From Vibrio cidicii (lineage in GTDB: Bacteria > Pseudomonadota > Gammaproteobacteria > Enterobacterales > Vibrionaceae): a DNA stretch of 64,000 bases. Both the position numbers and the translations under genes were made by a program. Below the pieces are notes generated by a model. The model was not told the DNA's origin. It saw only the letters and a list, made by a program, of their open reading frames with translations, and searched no databases. How positions within the stretch are numbered: the first letter of the stretch is position 1; every line of letters starts with the position of its first letter. This document shows positions 38,523 to 47,354 of the stretch, in pieces. The stretch is taken from the NCBI RefSeq assembly GCF_009763805.1, contig NZ_CP046804.1, forward strand, positions 2,728,001-2,792,000, read 5' to 3'.

Positions 38523-39470
38523 CTACTTAACGCACAACACATTCAACAGCGAAGAGCCTTTAAGCTGCGTGATGCGGCCATCGGTAAACAATCCTTTTTT
38601 CCCCCGCCCCCAATACGGCAGATGAATCGGCCAACTTTGGGTCTCCATCACTCGCGAATCCAGCAAGGTACGAAACTCTTCATCGGTGGCAAGGCGCATG
38701 TCGATGTCCGCGCATACCACACCAGCGCCTTCGTAATCTAAGCGATTCCACGCTTGGTTGTGTTCCATGTAAAACTGGTGGTCATCGTCGAGCACATAAG
38801 GCACAGCGTAGGTACGTCCTTTGAGCTCAGCTTGACGGCGAATTTCAATATCAGGCGTATCACCTTGTTTCACCAGCGTTTTAGGCGCAGCCGTTGCCAG
38901 CGGTGCTTTGGTAGCTGGCGCCGCTTGGCTTGGCGACGGAGCAACCTTCGCGGCCATTGGTTTTGGGGGCGTCTTGGCAGGCATTTTTTCTGCGGGTTTT
39001 ACTACCGAGGCAGCGTTCGATTTCGCCGTTTGCATTGGCGCTGTAGACTCCACCACACGGATAAAGGCCTCTTTATAGCTCGACAAGCTGCGCACGCGTT
39101 TTAAATCTGTGCTCGCTTGGTCAAAGGATTGATAAGGGCCAATTAAGCAACGGTAGCCCTTATTCTCAGGCTTCATCCAAATGTCGGTTGTGATCTGTTT
39201 ATACAGCGGCTTGGCGTTATCCAGCGGCATCGGCTTACTTAAAATACCGCATTGGATCCAGAAATAATCCGCTTTGCCGCCTCTGGGCACTTTTTTTCCC
39301 CATAACCCTGCGCCAATAGGGCAATTTTTGTCCAGCATCGGCAATTCATTACTGCTGGCTTGGGTGGCTTCACATAAAAATTCAGCGGCCTGAGTGGAGA
39401 AACTTGCCACCAAAGAGTAGATCAACACGCCGAGCCCGAATCCTTTGAGGCCCATCCGTGGTCGTCGCAT
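38523..39470 (-). CDS. SPOR-like domain protein, exported
   Basis: Protein of about 315 aa. A hydrophobic signal (GFGLGVLIYSLVASFSTQAAEF) is followed by a SPOR-like fold (about residues 60-125: DYFWIQCGILSKPMPLDNA, YRCLIGPYQSFDQASTDLKRV), an Ala/Pro/Lys-rich linker, and a compact C-terminal domain ending RITQLKGSSLLNVLCVK. SPOR domains bind denuded peptidoglycan at septa, but this one has extra domains and is not a named division protein. The ATG at 39470 was chosen for the GGAAAAAGG before it; an ATG 18 codons upstream... further frame up to 39542 is less supported. It is convergent with the large lipoprotein. Confidence 0.72.
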   Translation of the reverse strand: MRRPRMGLKGFGLGVLIYSLVASFSTQAAEFLCEATQASSNELPMLDKNCPIGAGLWGKKVPRGGKADYFWIQCGILSKPMPLDNAKPLYKQITTDIWMKPENKGYRCLIGPYQSFDQASTDLKRVRSLSSYKEAFIRVVESTAPMQTAKSNAASVVKPAEKMPAKTPPKPMAAKVAPSPSQAAPATKAPLATAAPKTLVKQGDTPDIEIRRQAELKGRTYAVPYVLDDDHQFYMEHNQAWNRLDYEGAGVVCADIDMRLATDEEFRTLLDSRVMETQSWPIHLPYWGRGKKGLFTDGRITQLKGSSLLNVLCVK

Positions 39471-39568
39471 CGCCTTTTTCCTTTCCATACGCTTCACTCT
39501 ACCTATCGTCAATGAACTTATCGGCAACGGCCTACTGAGCACCGCTACGGTGAATAAAAAATGACAAG

Positions 39569-39600
39569 CAAAAAAAGAGCCGTAATAGCTTACGACTCTT
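39569..39600 (-). terminator. Terminator of the ABC importer operon
   Basis: Near-perfect stem with arms AAGAGCCGTAA and TTACGACTCTT (one G-T type mismatch), with seven T on the minus strand after it. It follows the last permease gene. Confidence 0.85.
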
Positions 39601-39640
39601 AGTTTAGGTAGATTTTCGATTATAAATCAATCATCTCAGA

Positions 39641-40579
39641 TCACCCTTTGTAGATTTTCGGGTTGAAAACATCGCGCAGCCAGTCGCCGAGCAAGTTAAT
39701 AACCAGTACCAAGGTGACCAATACAACACCAGGGAAGGCGGTGATCCACCACGCACCAGAGAAGATGTAGTTAAAGCCGATACTGATGAGCGCGCCAAGC
39801 GAAGGTTGGTCCACCGGCAAACCTAAGCCAAGGAACGACAGGGCCGCCTCCGACATAATCGCGTTGGCCACCTGCACAGTCGAAATGACCAAAATCGGCG
39901 ACAAACAGTTAGGCAGAATGTGGCGGAACATAATGCGCGGCGCTTTAAAGCCCATCACGCGCGCCGCTTCGACATACTCTTTCTTCTTCTCGGCCAAAAC
40001 GGAGGCACGAATGGTACGCGCATACTGCGGCCACTCGGCCACACCGATGATCACCACCAGCATCACCACTGCATACTGGCTGTAGAAATCACTGCCAAAG
40101 CTGGCTTTAAAAATCGCCGAAACAATGATCGCCACCATCATGGTAGAGAAAGAGAGCTGAATATCCGCAAAGCGCATCAGGAAGTTGTCGATACGGCCAC
40201 CGAAATAGCCTGCCGACAAACCGATGATGATGCCAAGGAACATCTGCAATGCCACCGCAAGGAAACCAATGGTCAGCGATAGACGCGAGCCATAGAGCAT
40301 GGTGGAGAGAATATCGCGACCTTGCTCGTCCGTACCAAGCAAGAATTTCTCATCGCCGCCTTCCATCCAAGAAGGGGGCAACTCGGCATCCATAATATCG
40401 ATGGAAGAGAGATCATAAGGGTTAGTTGGCGCAATCAGCGGCGCGGCCAACGCAAGCAGCAAGCAGAGCATAAAGATGCCAAAGCTGGTCATCGCCACTT
40501 TGTCGCGCTTGAAATAGTAAAGAAAATCCGATTGCTTAAAACGCTCCAACATTGAAGGAGCTTGAGCGACTTGTGACAT
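39641..40579 (-). CDS. Peptide-type ABC importer permease (DppC/GsiD-like)
   Basis: Inner-membrane permease of 312 aa with about six helices. The N-terminus contains FKQSDFLYYFKRDKVAMTSF, and the family motif GTDEQGRDILSTMLYGSR and the EAA loop (EAARVMGFKAPRIMFRHILPNCLSP) identify it as an OppC/DppC-type subunit. It is last in the operon, two bases after the partner permease, with a terminator 40 bases beyond. The substrate is set by the binding protein two genes upstream and is probably a peptide or related compound. Confidence 0.9.
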   Translation of the reverse strand: MSQVAQAPSMLERFKQSDFLYYFKRDKVAMTSFGIFMLCLLLALAAPLIAPTNPYDLSSIDIMDAELPPSWMEGGDEKFLLGTDEQGRDILSTMLYGSRLSLTIGFLAVALQMFLGIIIGLSAGYFGGRIDNFLMRFADIQLSFSTMMVAIIVSAIFKASFGSDFYSQYAVVMLVVIIGVAEWPQYARTIRASVLAEKKKEYVEAARVMGFKAPRIMFRHILPNCLSPILVISTVQVANAIMSEAALSFLGLGLPVDQPSLGALISIGFNYIFSGAWWITAFPGVVLVTLVLVINLLGDWLRDVFNPKIYKG

Positions 40580-40581
40580 GA

Positions 40582-41559
40582 TTAGGCTCCTTTTCCGGTT
40601 AAATTCACAGTTGGGTTGATCAGACCATACAGCAGGTCAACGATGGTATTGGTCACCACGAAAATCAGCCCGACAAAGATAACATAAGCGGTGATCAGCG
40701 GCGTATCGACGCGGTTGATCGCTTCAAGGAAAAGAAAACCCGTCCCCGGCCACTGGAACACGGTTTCGGTCAAAATGGTGTAGGCCACCATGGTCCCAAT
40801 CTGCACCCCACCGACGGTGAGTACTGGCAGCATGGTATTTTTCAGCGCGTGCTGATAATAAATTTTATTCAGCGCGAGACCTTTCGCCTTGGCAAACTTG
40901 ATGTATTCCGAGCTCAACACTTCCAGCATTTCTGAACGCACCAGACGAATAAACAGCGGCAGCATGATCGATGCCAGCGCAATACATGGCAGCACCAAGT
41001 GTTTCAAACCGTCAATAGTAAAGAAACCAGACTCCCAGCCGAGCAAGTTGTAGGTCTCACCTCGCCCATAAGACGGCAGCCATTGCAATTCAATTGAGAA
41101 GACGTACATCAACATAATCGCGGTGAGAAAGACCGGGATCGAGATGCCAATACTACTGCCCGCCATGACAATCTTGGTAAAAAGGCTCTTGGGGTGAATC
41201 GCCGAATAGACGCCCAAAGGAATAGAAAAAACGATGATAAGTAACGTCGCACCAAACACCAGTTCCAGCGTTGCTACCAATTTATCCAAAATCACTTCAA
41301 CCGCTGGGCGCTTGAAGAAATAAGATGTGCCTAAGTCGCCCTGCACCGCAGCGCTGACAAAGCGAGTGTATTTTGTGATAAAGGGATCATTTAAGCCCAG
41401 CTCATCGCGCAGCGCTTGACGCTCGGCTTCTGAAACTGACTGGCCCACAAGCTCACGCAGCGGGTCGCCCAGGTTATCCTGAATGGCAAACGCCACCAAA
41501 CTGATCACAAACATCACTATCAGTGCCTGAAACAGGCGCTTGACCAGAAACGAAAACAT
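40582..41559 (-). CDS. Peptide-type ABC importer permease (DppB/GsiC-like)
   Basis: Inner-membrane permease of 325 aa of the OppB/DppB type: it begins MFSFLVKRLFQALIVMFVISL and carries the EAA loop region (FAKAKGLALNKIYYQHALKNTMLPVLT). About six helices are expected. The ATG at 41559 was preferred over one five codons upstream because AAGGGGCAAGGA lies just before it. It is third in the operon after the binding protein, separated from it by a gap with a strong hairpin, which may lower its expression relative to the binding protein. Confidence 0.9.
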   Translation of the reverse strand: MFSFLVKRLFQALIVMFVISLVAFAIQDNLGDPLRELVGQSVSEAERQALRDELGLNDPFITKYTRFVSAAVQGDLGTSYFFKRPAVEVILDKLVATLELVFGATLLIIVFSIPLGVYSAIHPKSLFTKIVMAGSSIGISIPVFLTAIMLMYVFSIELQWLPSYGRGETYNLLGWESGFFTIDGLKHLVLPCIALASIMLPLFIRLVRSEMLEVLSSEYIKFAKAKGLALNKIYYQHALKNTMLPVLTVGGVQIGTMVAYTILTETVFQWPGTGFLFLEAINRVDTPLITAYVIFVGLIFVVTNTIVDLLYGLINPTVNLTGKGA

Positions 41560-41674
41560 TCCTTGCCCCTTCAACTATCCATGACTATGCGTGTCTAGAG
41601 CGACAATCACACAAGAATTCAGCCTGAAAATGGCACTCAACCCGACTGAAACAAAGCTCAGTGCCGAAAACAAT

Positions 41675-41702
41675 CCCAGCCTTCGATCGCTCGAAGGCTG
41701 GG
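41675..41702 (-). promoter_or_regulatory. Intercistronic hairpin between binding protein and permease
   Basis: Perfect 12-bp stem CCCAGCCTTCGA/TCGAAGGCTGGG with a four-base loop, in a 160-base gap. Such hairpins protect upstream mRNA or cause partial termination, which would give binding protein in excess over permease. Confidence 0.75.
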
Positions 41703-41720
41703 TGAGTACTTCGCGCAGAA

Positions 41721-43277
41721 TTACTCTTTAACCACCAAATCACCAAAGTATGGGAAGTCCATCGCGTTGACGATTGGTTTGATATCCAGCGTAGATTTTG
41801 CGCCCCACGCTAGGTTTTGCCAGTGTAGAGGAACAAACGCCGCCTCGTTGTACAGCGTTGCTTCGACTTTCTGTAGCATCGCTGCACGTTTGGCTGGATC
41901 GGTTTCTACGTTTGATGCCTCAACCAACTTGTCGACTTCAGGGTTGGAGTAGTGACCACAGTTGTACTGGCCTTTACCCGTCTCTTCGTTACGCGTCATG
42001 GTGAGGAATTCAGAGAAGTTCGCCGAATCTTCCGTATCTGAGTGCCAGCCGATCATCAACATATCTGCCGCACACTTATCAAACTCTGGCCAGTACTGCG
42101 CTTTGGGCATGGTTTTCAGATCAACTTTAATGCCGATCTTCGACAGCATGGCCGCCGCAGCTTGAGCAACTTTCGCATCGTTCACATAACGGTTATTCGG
42201 TGCGATCATAGTCAGGGTAAAGCCTTTCTCATAGCCTGCTTCTTTCATCAGTTGCTTGGCTTTTTTCAGATCAAAACGAGGAACGAGATCCGCGTTGTAG
42301 CCTGCGTAACCTTCAGGGCCTTGTTGACCCGCAGCCGTCGCGAAGCCTTTCATGATCTTGTCAACGATACCTTGGTTGTTGATCGCATGGACGATCGCTT
42401 GACGCACACGCACGTCTTTCAGCGCTTCGTTGCTGTTTTGGTTCATTTGGAACGTGATGATACGTGTACCCGGTAGCGTCACGAGATCAATGCCTTTGGC
42501 GTCTTGCACGCGTTGGTGATCGTTCGGTGCCACTGGCGCAATCATGTCAACACCGCCAGACAGCAGCGCAGCAACACGGGTCGCATCCTCTTTGATTGGA
42601 ACCAGAGTCAGCTTGTTCACGTTACCTTTTGACTCTTTGTCCCAGTAGTCTTTGAAACGTTCAAACTCAACCTTCACGCCCTGTTCACGCGAAGTGACGA
42701 TGAATGGACCAGTCCCTGAAACGTGGGTAGACGCGTATGAGTTGCCGTGTTTTACCACTTCCGACTTGTCTTTGCCGTCCGCCGTAGTGCCTGAGTAGAA
42801 CTTGCTGTCCATTGGGAAGATGTAGGTCGCCGTTTGCAGCACCAGCGGGTAAGCGCCTTTTGAGACCAACTCAACGGTGTAATCATCTACTTTGACCATT
42901 TTTTCGTACGGTTCAAAAATAGCTTTGAAATCTGGCGAGTTTTGCAGACGGTTGAAAGTCCAAACCACATCGTCTGCCGTCAGTTCGTTACCTGAGTGGA
43001 ATTTCACGCCTTTACGTAGTTGGAAGCGGTACGTGGTCTCATTAACACGTTCCCATTTTTCAGCCAAGCGAGGTTCAAAATCCAATTTTTGTGTGTAACG
43101 AACTAGTGGATCAAACACCATGTGTGACATTTGCAGGGTGCCACCAGACAACTGCTCGTGTGGGTCAAGTGACACTGGATCTGCATCATAAGCAACTTTA
43201 ATGTCTGCAGCCGCAGCACTTAGGCTAAGGCCTGCTGCCATTAAAGCGACCACTAGTTTGCTTTTCATGGTTTTCAT
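41721..43277 (-). CDS. Family 5 periplasmic solute-binding protein (peptide type)
   Basis: Periplasmic binding protein of 518 aa for an OppA/DppA-type importer. A signal peptide ends at about residue 25 (AAA-ADIKVAYD). The family 5 signature appears as YRFQLRKGVKFHSGNELTADDVVWTFNRL, and DPVSLDPHEQ opens the mature protein. ATG at 43277 follows AAGGAGTTATGCA; an ATG three codons later is an alternative. It lies between the ATPase gene (75 bases upstream) and the two permeases. Operon order (double ATPase, binding protein, two permeases) is that of gsiABCD, but the ligand cannot be read from the sequence. Confidence 0.9.
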   Translation of the reverse strand: MKTMKSKLVVALMAAGLSLSAAAADIKVAYDADPVSLDPHEQLSGGTLQMSHMVFDPLVRYTQKLDFEPRLAEKWERVNETTYRFQLRKGVKFHSGNELTADDVVWTFNRLQNSPDFKAIFEPYEKMVKVDDYTVELVSKGAYPLVLQTATYIFPMDSKFYSGTTADGKDKSEVVKHGNSYASTHVSGTGPFIVTSREQGVKVEFERFKDYWDKESKGNVNKLTLVPIKEDATRVAALLSGGVDMIAPVAPNDHQRVQDAKGIDLVTLPGTRIITFQMNQNSNEALKDVRVRQAIVHAINNQGIVDKIMKGFATAAGQQGPEGYAGYNADLVPRFDLKKAKQLMKEAGYEKGFTLTMIAPNNRYVNDAKVAQAAAAMLSKIGIKVDLKTMPKAQYWPEFDKCAADMLMIGWHSDTEDSANFSEFLTMTRNEETGKGQYNCGHYSNPEVDKLVEASNVETDPAKRAAMLQKVEATLYNEAAFVPLHWQNLAWGAKSTLDIKPIVNAMDFPYFGDLVVKE

Positions 43278-43352
43278 TGCATAACTCCTTATGCGGGAAT
43301 CCGAATCCCTAGTTGTTGTATTTGCGTCTGTTATTGTGCCAAGCAAGCTTGG

Positions 43353-45069
43353 TTATGCCGTTCTCACCTCTTCCCTCAAGCCCGTGAACTCTGGCATTAA
43401 GGAAATCAGGTGTTTACTGTACTCATGTTGCGGGGAACGGAATAGGTGTTCAGTCGGAGCGACTTCCAGCAAGGTTCCCATCTGCATCACGCCTACCCGG
43501 TCACACATTTGGCGAATGACAGGCAGATCGTGGCTGATAAACAACATGGTTAAGTTCAGTTCGCTTTGTAAATCTTTGAGCAAATTGAGGATCTGTGCTT
43601 GTACCGACACATCCAGCGCCGAGGTCGGTTCATCACAGATCAAAAGACGAGGTCGAGTCGCCAACGCACGCGCAATCGAAATGCGCTGACGCTGACCACC
43701 GGAAAACTCATGCGGATATTTCACCCCAGCCATTTTGCCTAAGCCGACGTGCTCAAGCAGATCGTTGACGATTTGGCGCGTTTCCGCTTCGCTGTTGGTC
43801 AGTTTATGGAAACGGATCGGCTCGGCGATGATGTCGAAAATTTTCATACGCGGGTTCATCGACGTGTAGGGGTTTTGGAACACCATCTGCATTTGGCGAC
43901 GCAGCGGACGACGCGCTTTCTCGGATTTCAGCGCAGTCAGGTCAATCCCTTCAAACGACACTTTTCCTGAATTTGGCGTATACAAGCCAGCAATCACACG
44001 CGCAATCGTCGATTTACCCGAGCCAGACTCACCCACCAAGCCAAAGGTTTCCCCTTCATGCACTTGGAAGCTGACGTTGTTTGACGCCTGCACATACTCG
44101 CGGCGGCTCTCAAACAGAGAATCTTTAGTCACAAAGCGCAGATTAACGTTTTCCACATTCAGCAGCGGACCAGAATATTTTCGTTGGTCTTCACTTTGGC
44201 CCAACCAGTGGTTTTTGATGTCCAGCGGCTTGAGCTCTTTGGCTTCTTCGATGTAACTGACCAACGGGAAACGATCGAGTTTGACATCAGAAACGTGGCA
44301 CCGCCGAGATCAAACTGCGCGTGTAAGGGTGATCAGGATTACCGAGTACTTTGGCGGTTGGACCAAACTCCACTAAATCACCACGGTACATCACCGCAAC
44401 ACGATCCGTAACGTTAGAGACTACGCCCATGTCGTGCGTTACCAACATACAGCCGACATTATGCTGAATGCAGAGATCGCGGATCAGGTTGAGAATCTGA
44501 TCTTGGATGGAAACGTCCAGTGCAGTGGTCGGTTCATCCGCAATGATAAGATCGGGTTCACCCGCAAGGGCAATCGCAATCACCACACGTTGACGCATCC
44601 CACCAGAAAATTGATGCGGATACTGCTTGAGACGGTTTTCCGGCTGCGGAATACCCACTTGCTTCATCAGCGACAGTGCACGTTTATACGCTTCGTCTTC
44701 AGACACCTTCATATTGGCATGAATGGTTTCGGTCAGTTGCTGCTCAACGGTAAACAGTGGGTTGAGAGAAGTCATCGGATCTTGGAAGATAAAACCGATT
44801 TTGGAACCACGTACACTGCGCATGGCTTCCGGTGAGAGGCCAGAAATTTTTTCACCATCAAGAAACACATCACCGCTGGCAATACGGCCCGGAGGACTGA
44901 GCAAATCAATGACCGCATTACCCACGGTCGATTTACCGGCACCCGATTCGCCCACAACACCGACGATTTCGCCTCGTTCAATATTGAACGACAGCGATTT
45001 CACCGCCGCGTGTACGCCGTGACGAGATGGATATTCGATACGAAGATTTTTCACTTCCAATAGTGACAT
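43353..45069 (-). CDS. Fused double ABC ATPase of peptide-type importer, frameshifted
   Basis: In the given sequence this looks like two genes, 44287-45069 and 43353-44264. Removing one A at 44291-44293 (GAAACG, expected GAACG) replaces the stop after SAVPRF with SAVPRSDVKLDRFPLVSYIEEA and joins them into one 571-aa protein. The first half has Walker A GESGAGKST, signature FSGGMRQRV and Walker B LIIADEPTTALD; the second has GESGSGKST, FSGGQRQRI and LLICDEPTSALD. This GsiA/YejF-type fused ATPase would energise the adjacent permeases alone. The break has the same motif context as eleven others here. The ATG at 45069 opens MSLLEVKNLRIEYPS. Confidence 0.87.
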
Positions 45070-45810
45070 TTCAGACCTCTACTGCCTTGTCTGTGGTTGC
45101 AACAGCCTTATAGAGCTATCCAACACTTCAATGATTCCATTCTGATTTCAGCATAATCCTCTGAAATTCAGGTCGGGAGACAATTTGGCAAAAAACACAC
45201 AAAAAAGCAACAATTAAAGTATAAAGCGCGTCATAAAAGCCCTAATTAGGCATATATATCGAATACGTATTCATTAACAGTTATTTAACTGAGCAAAGAA
45301 ATGGAATTTTTTGTGTGTTACTTAGCATTTATTGCAGCAAAATACTCTAAACATGATTAACATCTAAACCTTGAGAAAAACGACATTTAGGGCAAGTGAA
45401 TATTAACAAACACAAAACAACACACCATCTCATAAGCCTAGCGATAGCGGATAATCTTAATGCGTAACTAGTCATTAAGAATAAAACTCTACACATCCAC
45501 CAAGAGAGTTTGCCATACAATCGACTTTATCCTAGCCAATGGGAATATCGACCAAATCCAAAACCGCTCACACGATAAGCGACTTTTCGCCTCTCCCCTC
45601 AAACAGAGTGTTCTGCTAAGCAAAACACTGAGTTAGCGTAAGAGCTGGCGCAACAAATAAAAAATATAGTCAAGGACTTGCACTGCAGCGAATGGATTTC
45701 GCAGCAATGATCAACATTGAGAGGTTGACCAAAGTTTGATAACGGGAAAATTACTGCGGCGATCCGACCTGAACGCGATCTCGTCGAGTCTCGTTCTAGA
45801 AAGCAAATGT
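45070..45810. other. Non-coding region upstream of the ABC operon
   Basis: About 740 bases without a convincing gene. It contains palindromes CCTAATTAGG (45241-45250) and GAATACGTATTC (45261-45272) about 170-200 bases before the ATPase start, in an AT-rich stretch that could hold the operon promoter. A 75-codon minus frame at 45599-45826 has no recognisable protein features. Near the far end an Arg/Ser-rich-looking GC segment precedes the first repeat of the tRNA array tail. Confidence 0.6.
45241..45272. promoter_or_regulatory. Two short palindromes upstream of the ABC operon
   Basis: CCTAATTAGG at 45241-45250 and GAATACGTATTC at 45261-45272 are perfect palindromes spaced 20 bases apart (centre to centre about 21), two helical turns. 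They could bind a regulator of the importer, but no protein is identified. Confidence 0.4.
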
Positions 45811-45842
45811 AAAAAAGCCCCGTCACTACTGACGAGGCCTTA
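45811..45842 (-). terminator. Terminator hairpin, first tail repeat
   Basis: Minus-strand stem GCCTCGTCA/TGACGGGGC (GU allowed) with T-run, most distal of three copies. Confidence 0.75.
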
Positions 45843-45937
45843 AATAGTGGTCAGTGAAAAGGGATTCGACGCGGCTGGGCTTCCAGACCCCGACCCGAGT
45901 GCGAGCACGCCGGAGCCTAGTTCCAAAAAACAAATGT

Positions 45938-45968
45938 AAAAAAGCCCCGTCATTGCTGACGAGGCCTT
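45938..45968 (-). terminator. Terminator hairpin, second tail repeat
   Basis: Same hairpin as the neighbouring copies, with a six-T run on the minus strand. Having three in series could back up termination or release small RNAs between them. Confidence 0.75.
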
Positions 45969-46064
45969 AAATAGTGGTCGGTGAAGAGGGATTCGACGCG
46001 GCTGGGCTTCCAGACCCCGACCCGAGTGCGAGCACGCCGGAGCCTAGTTTCTAAAAGCAAATGT

Positions 46065-46093
46065 AAAAAGCCCCGTCATTACTGACGAGGCCT
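46065..46093 (-). terminator. Terminator after the last intact tRNA-Pro
   Basis: Same GCCTCGTCA-based stem followed by five T on the minus strand, eight bases beyond the CCA end and CTATTTAA of the last intact tRNA-Pro. Confidence 0.82.
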
Positions 46094-46100
46094 TAAATAG

Positions 46101-46177
<77 letters not shown>

Positions 46178-46182
46178 ACGAA

Positions 46183-46258
46183 TGGGGTGGCTAACGGGAT
46201 TCGAACCCGCGACAACCGGAATCACAATCCGGGACTCTACCAACTGAGCTATAGCCAC
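46183..46258 (-). tRNA. tRNA-His(GTG), copy 2
   Basis: 76 bases, anticodon GTG (GGATTGTGATTCC), acceptor GTGGCTA/TAGCCAC and an encoded CCA; a G precedes position 1, fitting the extra G-1 of tRNA-His. Identical to the copy at 46406-46481. Confidence 0.95.
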
Positions 46259-46323
46259 CATCAATTTGTGTAACCGGCTGTTTGCCGAACTAGTCACGCT
46301 ATCAAAGCCTAACTATTAAATAG

Positions 46324-46400
<77 letters not shown>

Positions 46401-46405
46401 ACGAA

Positions 46406-46481
46406 TGGGGTGGCTAACGGGATTCGAACCCGCGACAACCGGAATCACAATCCGGGACTCTACCAACTGAGCTATAGCCAC
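46406..46481 (-). tRNA. tRNA-His(GTG), copy 1
   Basis: Same 76-base tRNA-His as the other copy. Lies between tRNA-Arg and tRNA-Pro, in the order of the E. coli argX-hisR-leuT-proM operon but with leuT absent. Confidence 0.95.
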
Positions 46482-46515
46482 CACTAAAATTTTTACCGAT
46501 AAAACCTTCCGGAAA

Positions 46516-46592
<77 letters not shown>

Positions 46593-46892
46593 ATGCCCTA
46601 TCGGCGGAGTGGAATAATACGTAGTTCACACTATATCGTCTAGTACTTTTTTTAGTTTTTTTTCCGTTTGGTCTCTTTTTCATCAGTTGTTTGCGAATAA
46701 ACGATCCCTTGTGATGTGATTTAGCCCTTGTAGCTGATAAGTTGTTGTTTATTGCAACAACTTATCGGGATATAATCACCCAATATTTACATTGATTTAA
46801 CAGCCGTGACCGCCGTTAGATCAAAACCGCACTCTAACTATATAAATGTAGGTGAAATTAATCACTTACCCTGGGAATGTGAAGTGAGTTTA
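46593..46892. other. Intergenic region between tRNA operon and cytochrome gene
   Basis: Three hundred bases between divergent units. It holds the tRNA operon promoter near 46614-46642, a T-rich stretch upstream of it that can serve as an UP element, and the promoter of the cytochrome gene, which I cannot assign exactly. Confidence 0.6.
46614..46642 (-). promoter_or_regulatory. Promoter of the tRNA array
   Basis: Minus-strand -35 TAGACG (46637-46642) and -10 TATTAT (46614-46619) with 17-base spacing, followed by a GC-rich discriminator (CCACTCCGCCG), as in stringently controlled tRNA promoters. A- and T-rich runs lie upstream. Confidence 0.75.
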
Positions 46893-47306
46893 ATGGATAT
46901 GTCTCGACGAATGATTAGCGTTTTGTTCGCTGCTTTAACCTTTTCTACGGCGGCTTTTGCTTCCAATGTAAGTCAGTCTGAATATGATGCCATCGCAGAA
47001 CGCATCAAGCCAGTCGGTAATGTGTATCTGGCGGGCAGCGAGCCTGTGGTAGCAGAACCAACCGGCCCTCGCGATGGCGCGAAAGTGTACGGTACTTTCT
47101 GCATCGCTTGTCACGCCACTGGGGTGACTGGCGCGCCTAAAACGGGTAATGCAGAGGACTGGGGTCCACGTATTGCTCAAGGTAAAGAGGTGTTGAAAAA
47201 CCATGCGCTCAACGGCTTCAACGCCATGCCTGCCAAAGGTACTTGTATGGATTGTTCCGACGACGAAATTGTTGCTGCCATTGAGCACATGATCGCTGGC
47301 CTATAA
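46893..47306 (+). CDS. Cytochrome c5 family protein
   Basis: Periplasmic mono-haem c-type cytochrome of 137 aa. The signal peptide runs to about FAS-NVS. The haem site CIACH, the axial Met in NAMPAKGTC and the cytochrome c5 cysteine pair CMDC are all present. The ATG at 46893 was chosen with GTGAG upstream; a longer frame back to 46806 starts with a non-signal leader. It lies beside rep and is divergent from the tRNA array. It likely carries electrons in respiration, but its partner is not identified here. Confidence 0.88.
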   Translation: MDMSRRMISVLFAALTFSTAAFASNVSQSEYDAIAERIKPVGNVYLAGSEPVVAEPTGPRDGAKVYGTFCIACHATGVTGAPKTGNAEDWGPRIAQGKEVLKNHALNGFNAMPAKGTCMDCSDDEIVAAIEHMIAGL

Positions 47307-47324
47307 GAGCCATCAACATGATTT

Positions 47325-47353
47325 AGGGCTTGGCGATAGACCAGGCCCTTTTT
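47325..47353 (+). terminator. Terminator after cytochrome c5
   Basis: Stem GGGCTTGG/CCAGGCCC with a seven-base loop (one G-T pair) and five T, between convergent genes. Confidence 0.82.
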
Positions 47354-47354
47354 A

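Larger units (their letters stand above)
45811..46063 (-). repeat. Two degenerate tRNA-Pro 3'-end repeats (about 127 bp each)
   Basis: Two tandem copies, with the repeated hairpin starting at 45811 and 45938 (a third at 46065 belongs to the intact tRNA-Pro). Each unit on the minus strand contains a GC-rich 50-base segment, then the last 22 or so bases of tRNA-Pro including its CCA, then CTATTTAA and a terminator-like hairpin. The rest of the tRNA is missing. The match stops at GATTCGA, after which real tRNA-Pro diverges. The plan resembles the rtT repeats behind E. coli tyrT. The first copy has a few changes (TCAGTGAAAAG for TCGGTGAAGAG). Confidence 0.85.

Noticed and set aside
45599-45826. 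75-codon minus frame in the gap before the tRNA array
   Set aside because: No ribosome site, no domain or family feature, and it ends in the terminator of the tail repeat.
45811-46093. Attachment sites of an integrated element, because tRNA-Pro 3' ends are repeated
   Set aside because: Copies are only 127 bp apart with no integrase or foreign genes between, so tandem amplification explains them better.
46806-46892. Longer N-terminus of cytochrome c5 from 46806
   Set aside because: It adds a charged leader before the signal peptide and lies in the promoter region. The ATG at 46893 starts at the signal.
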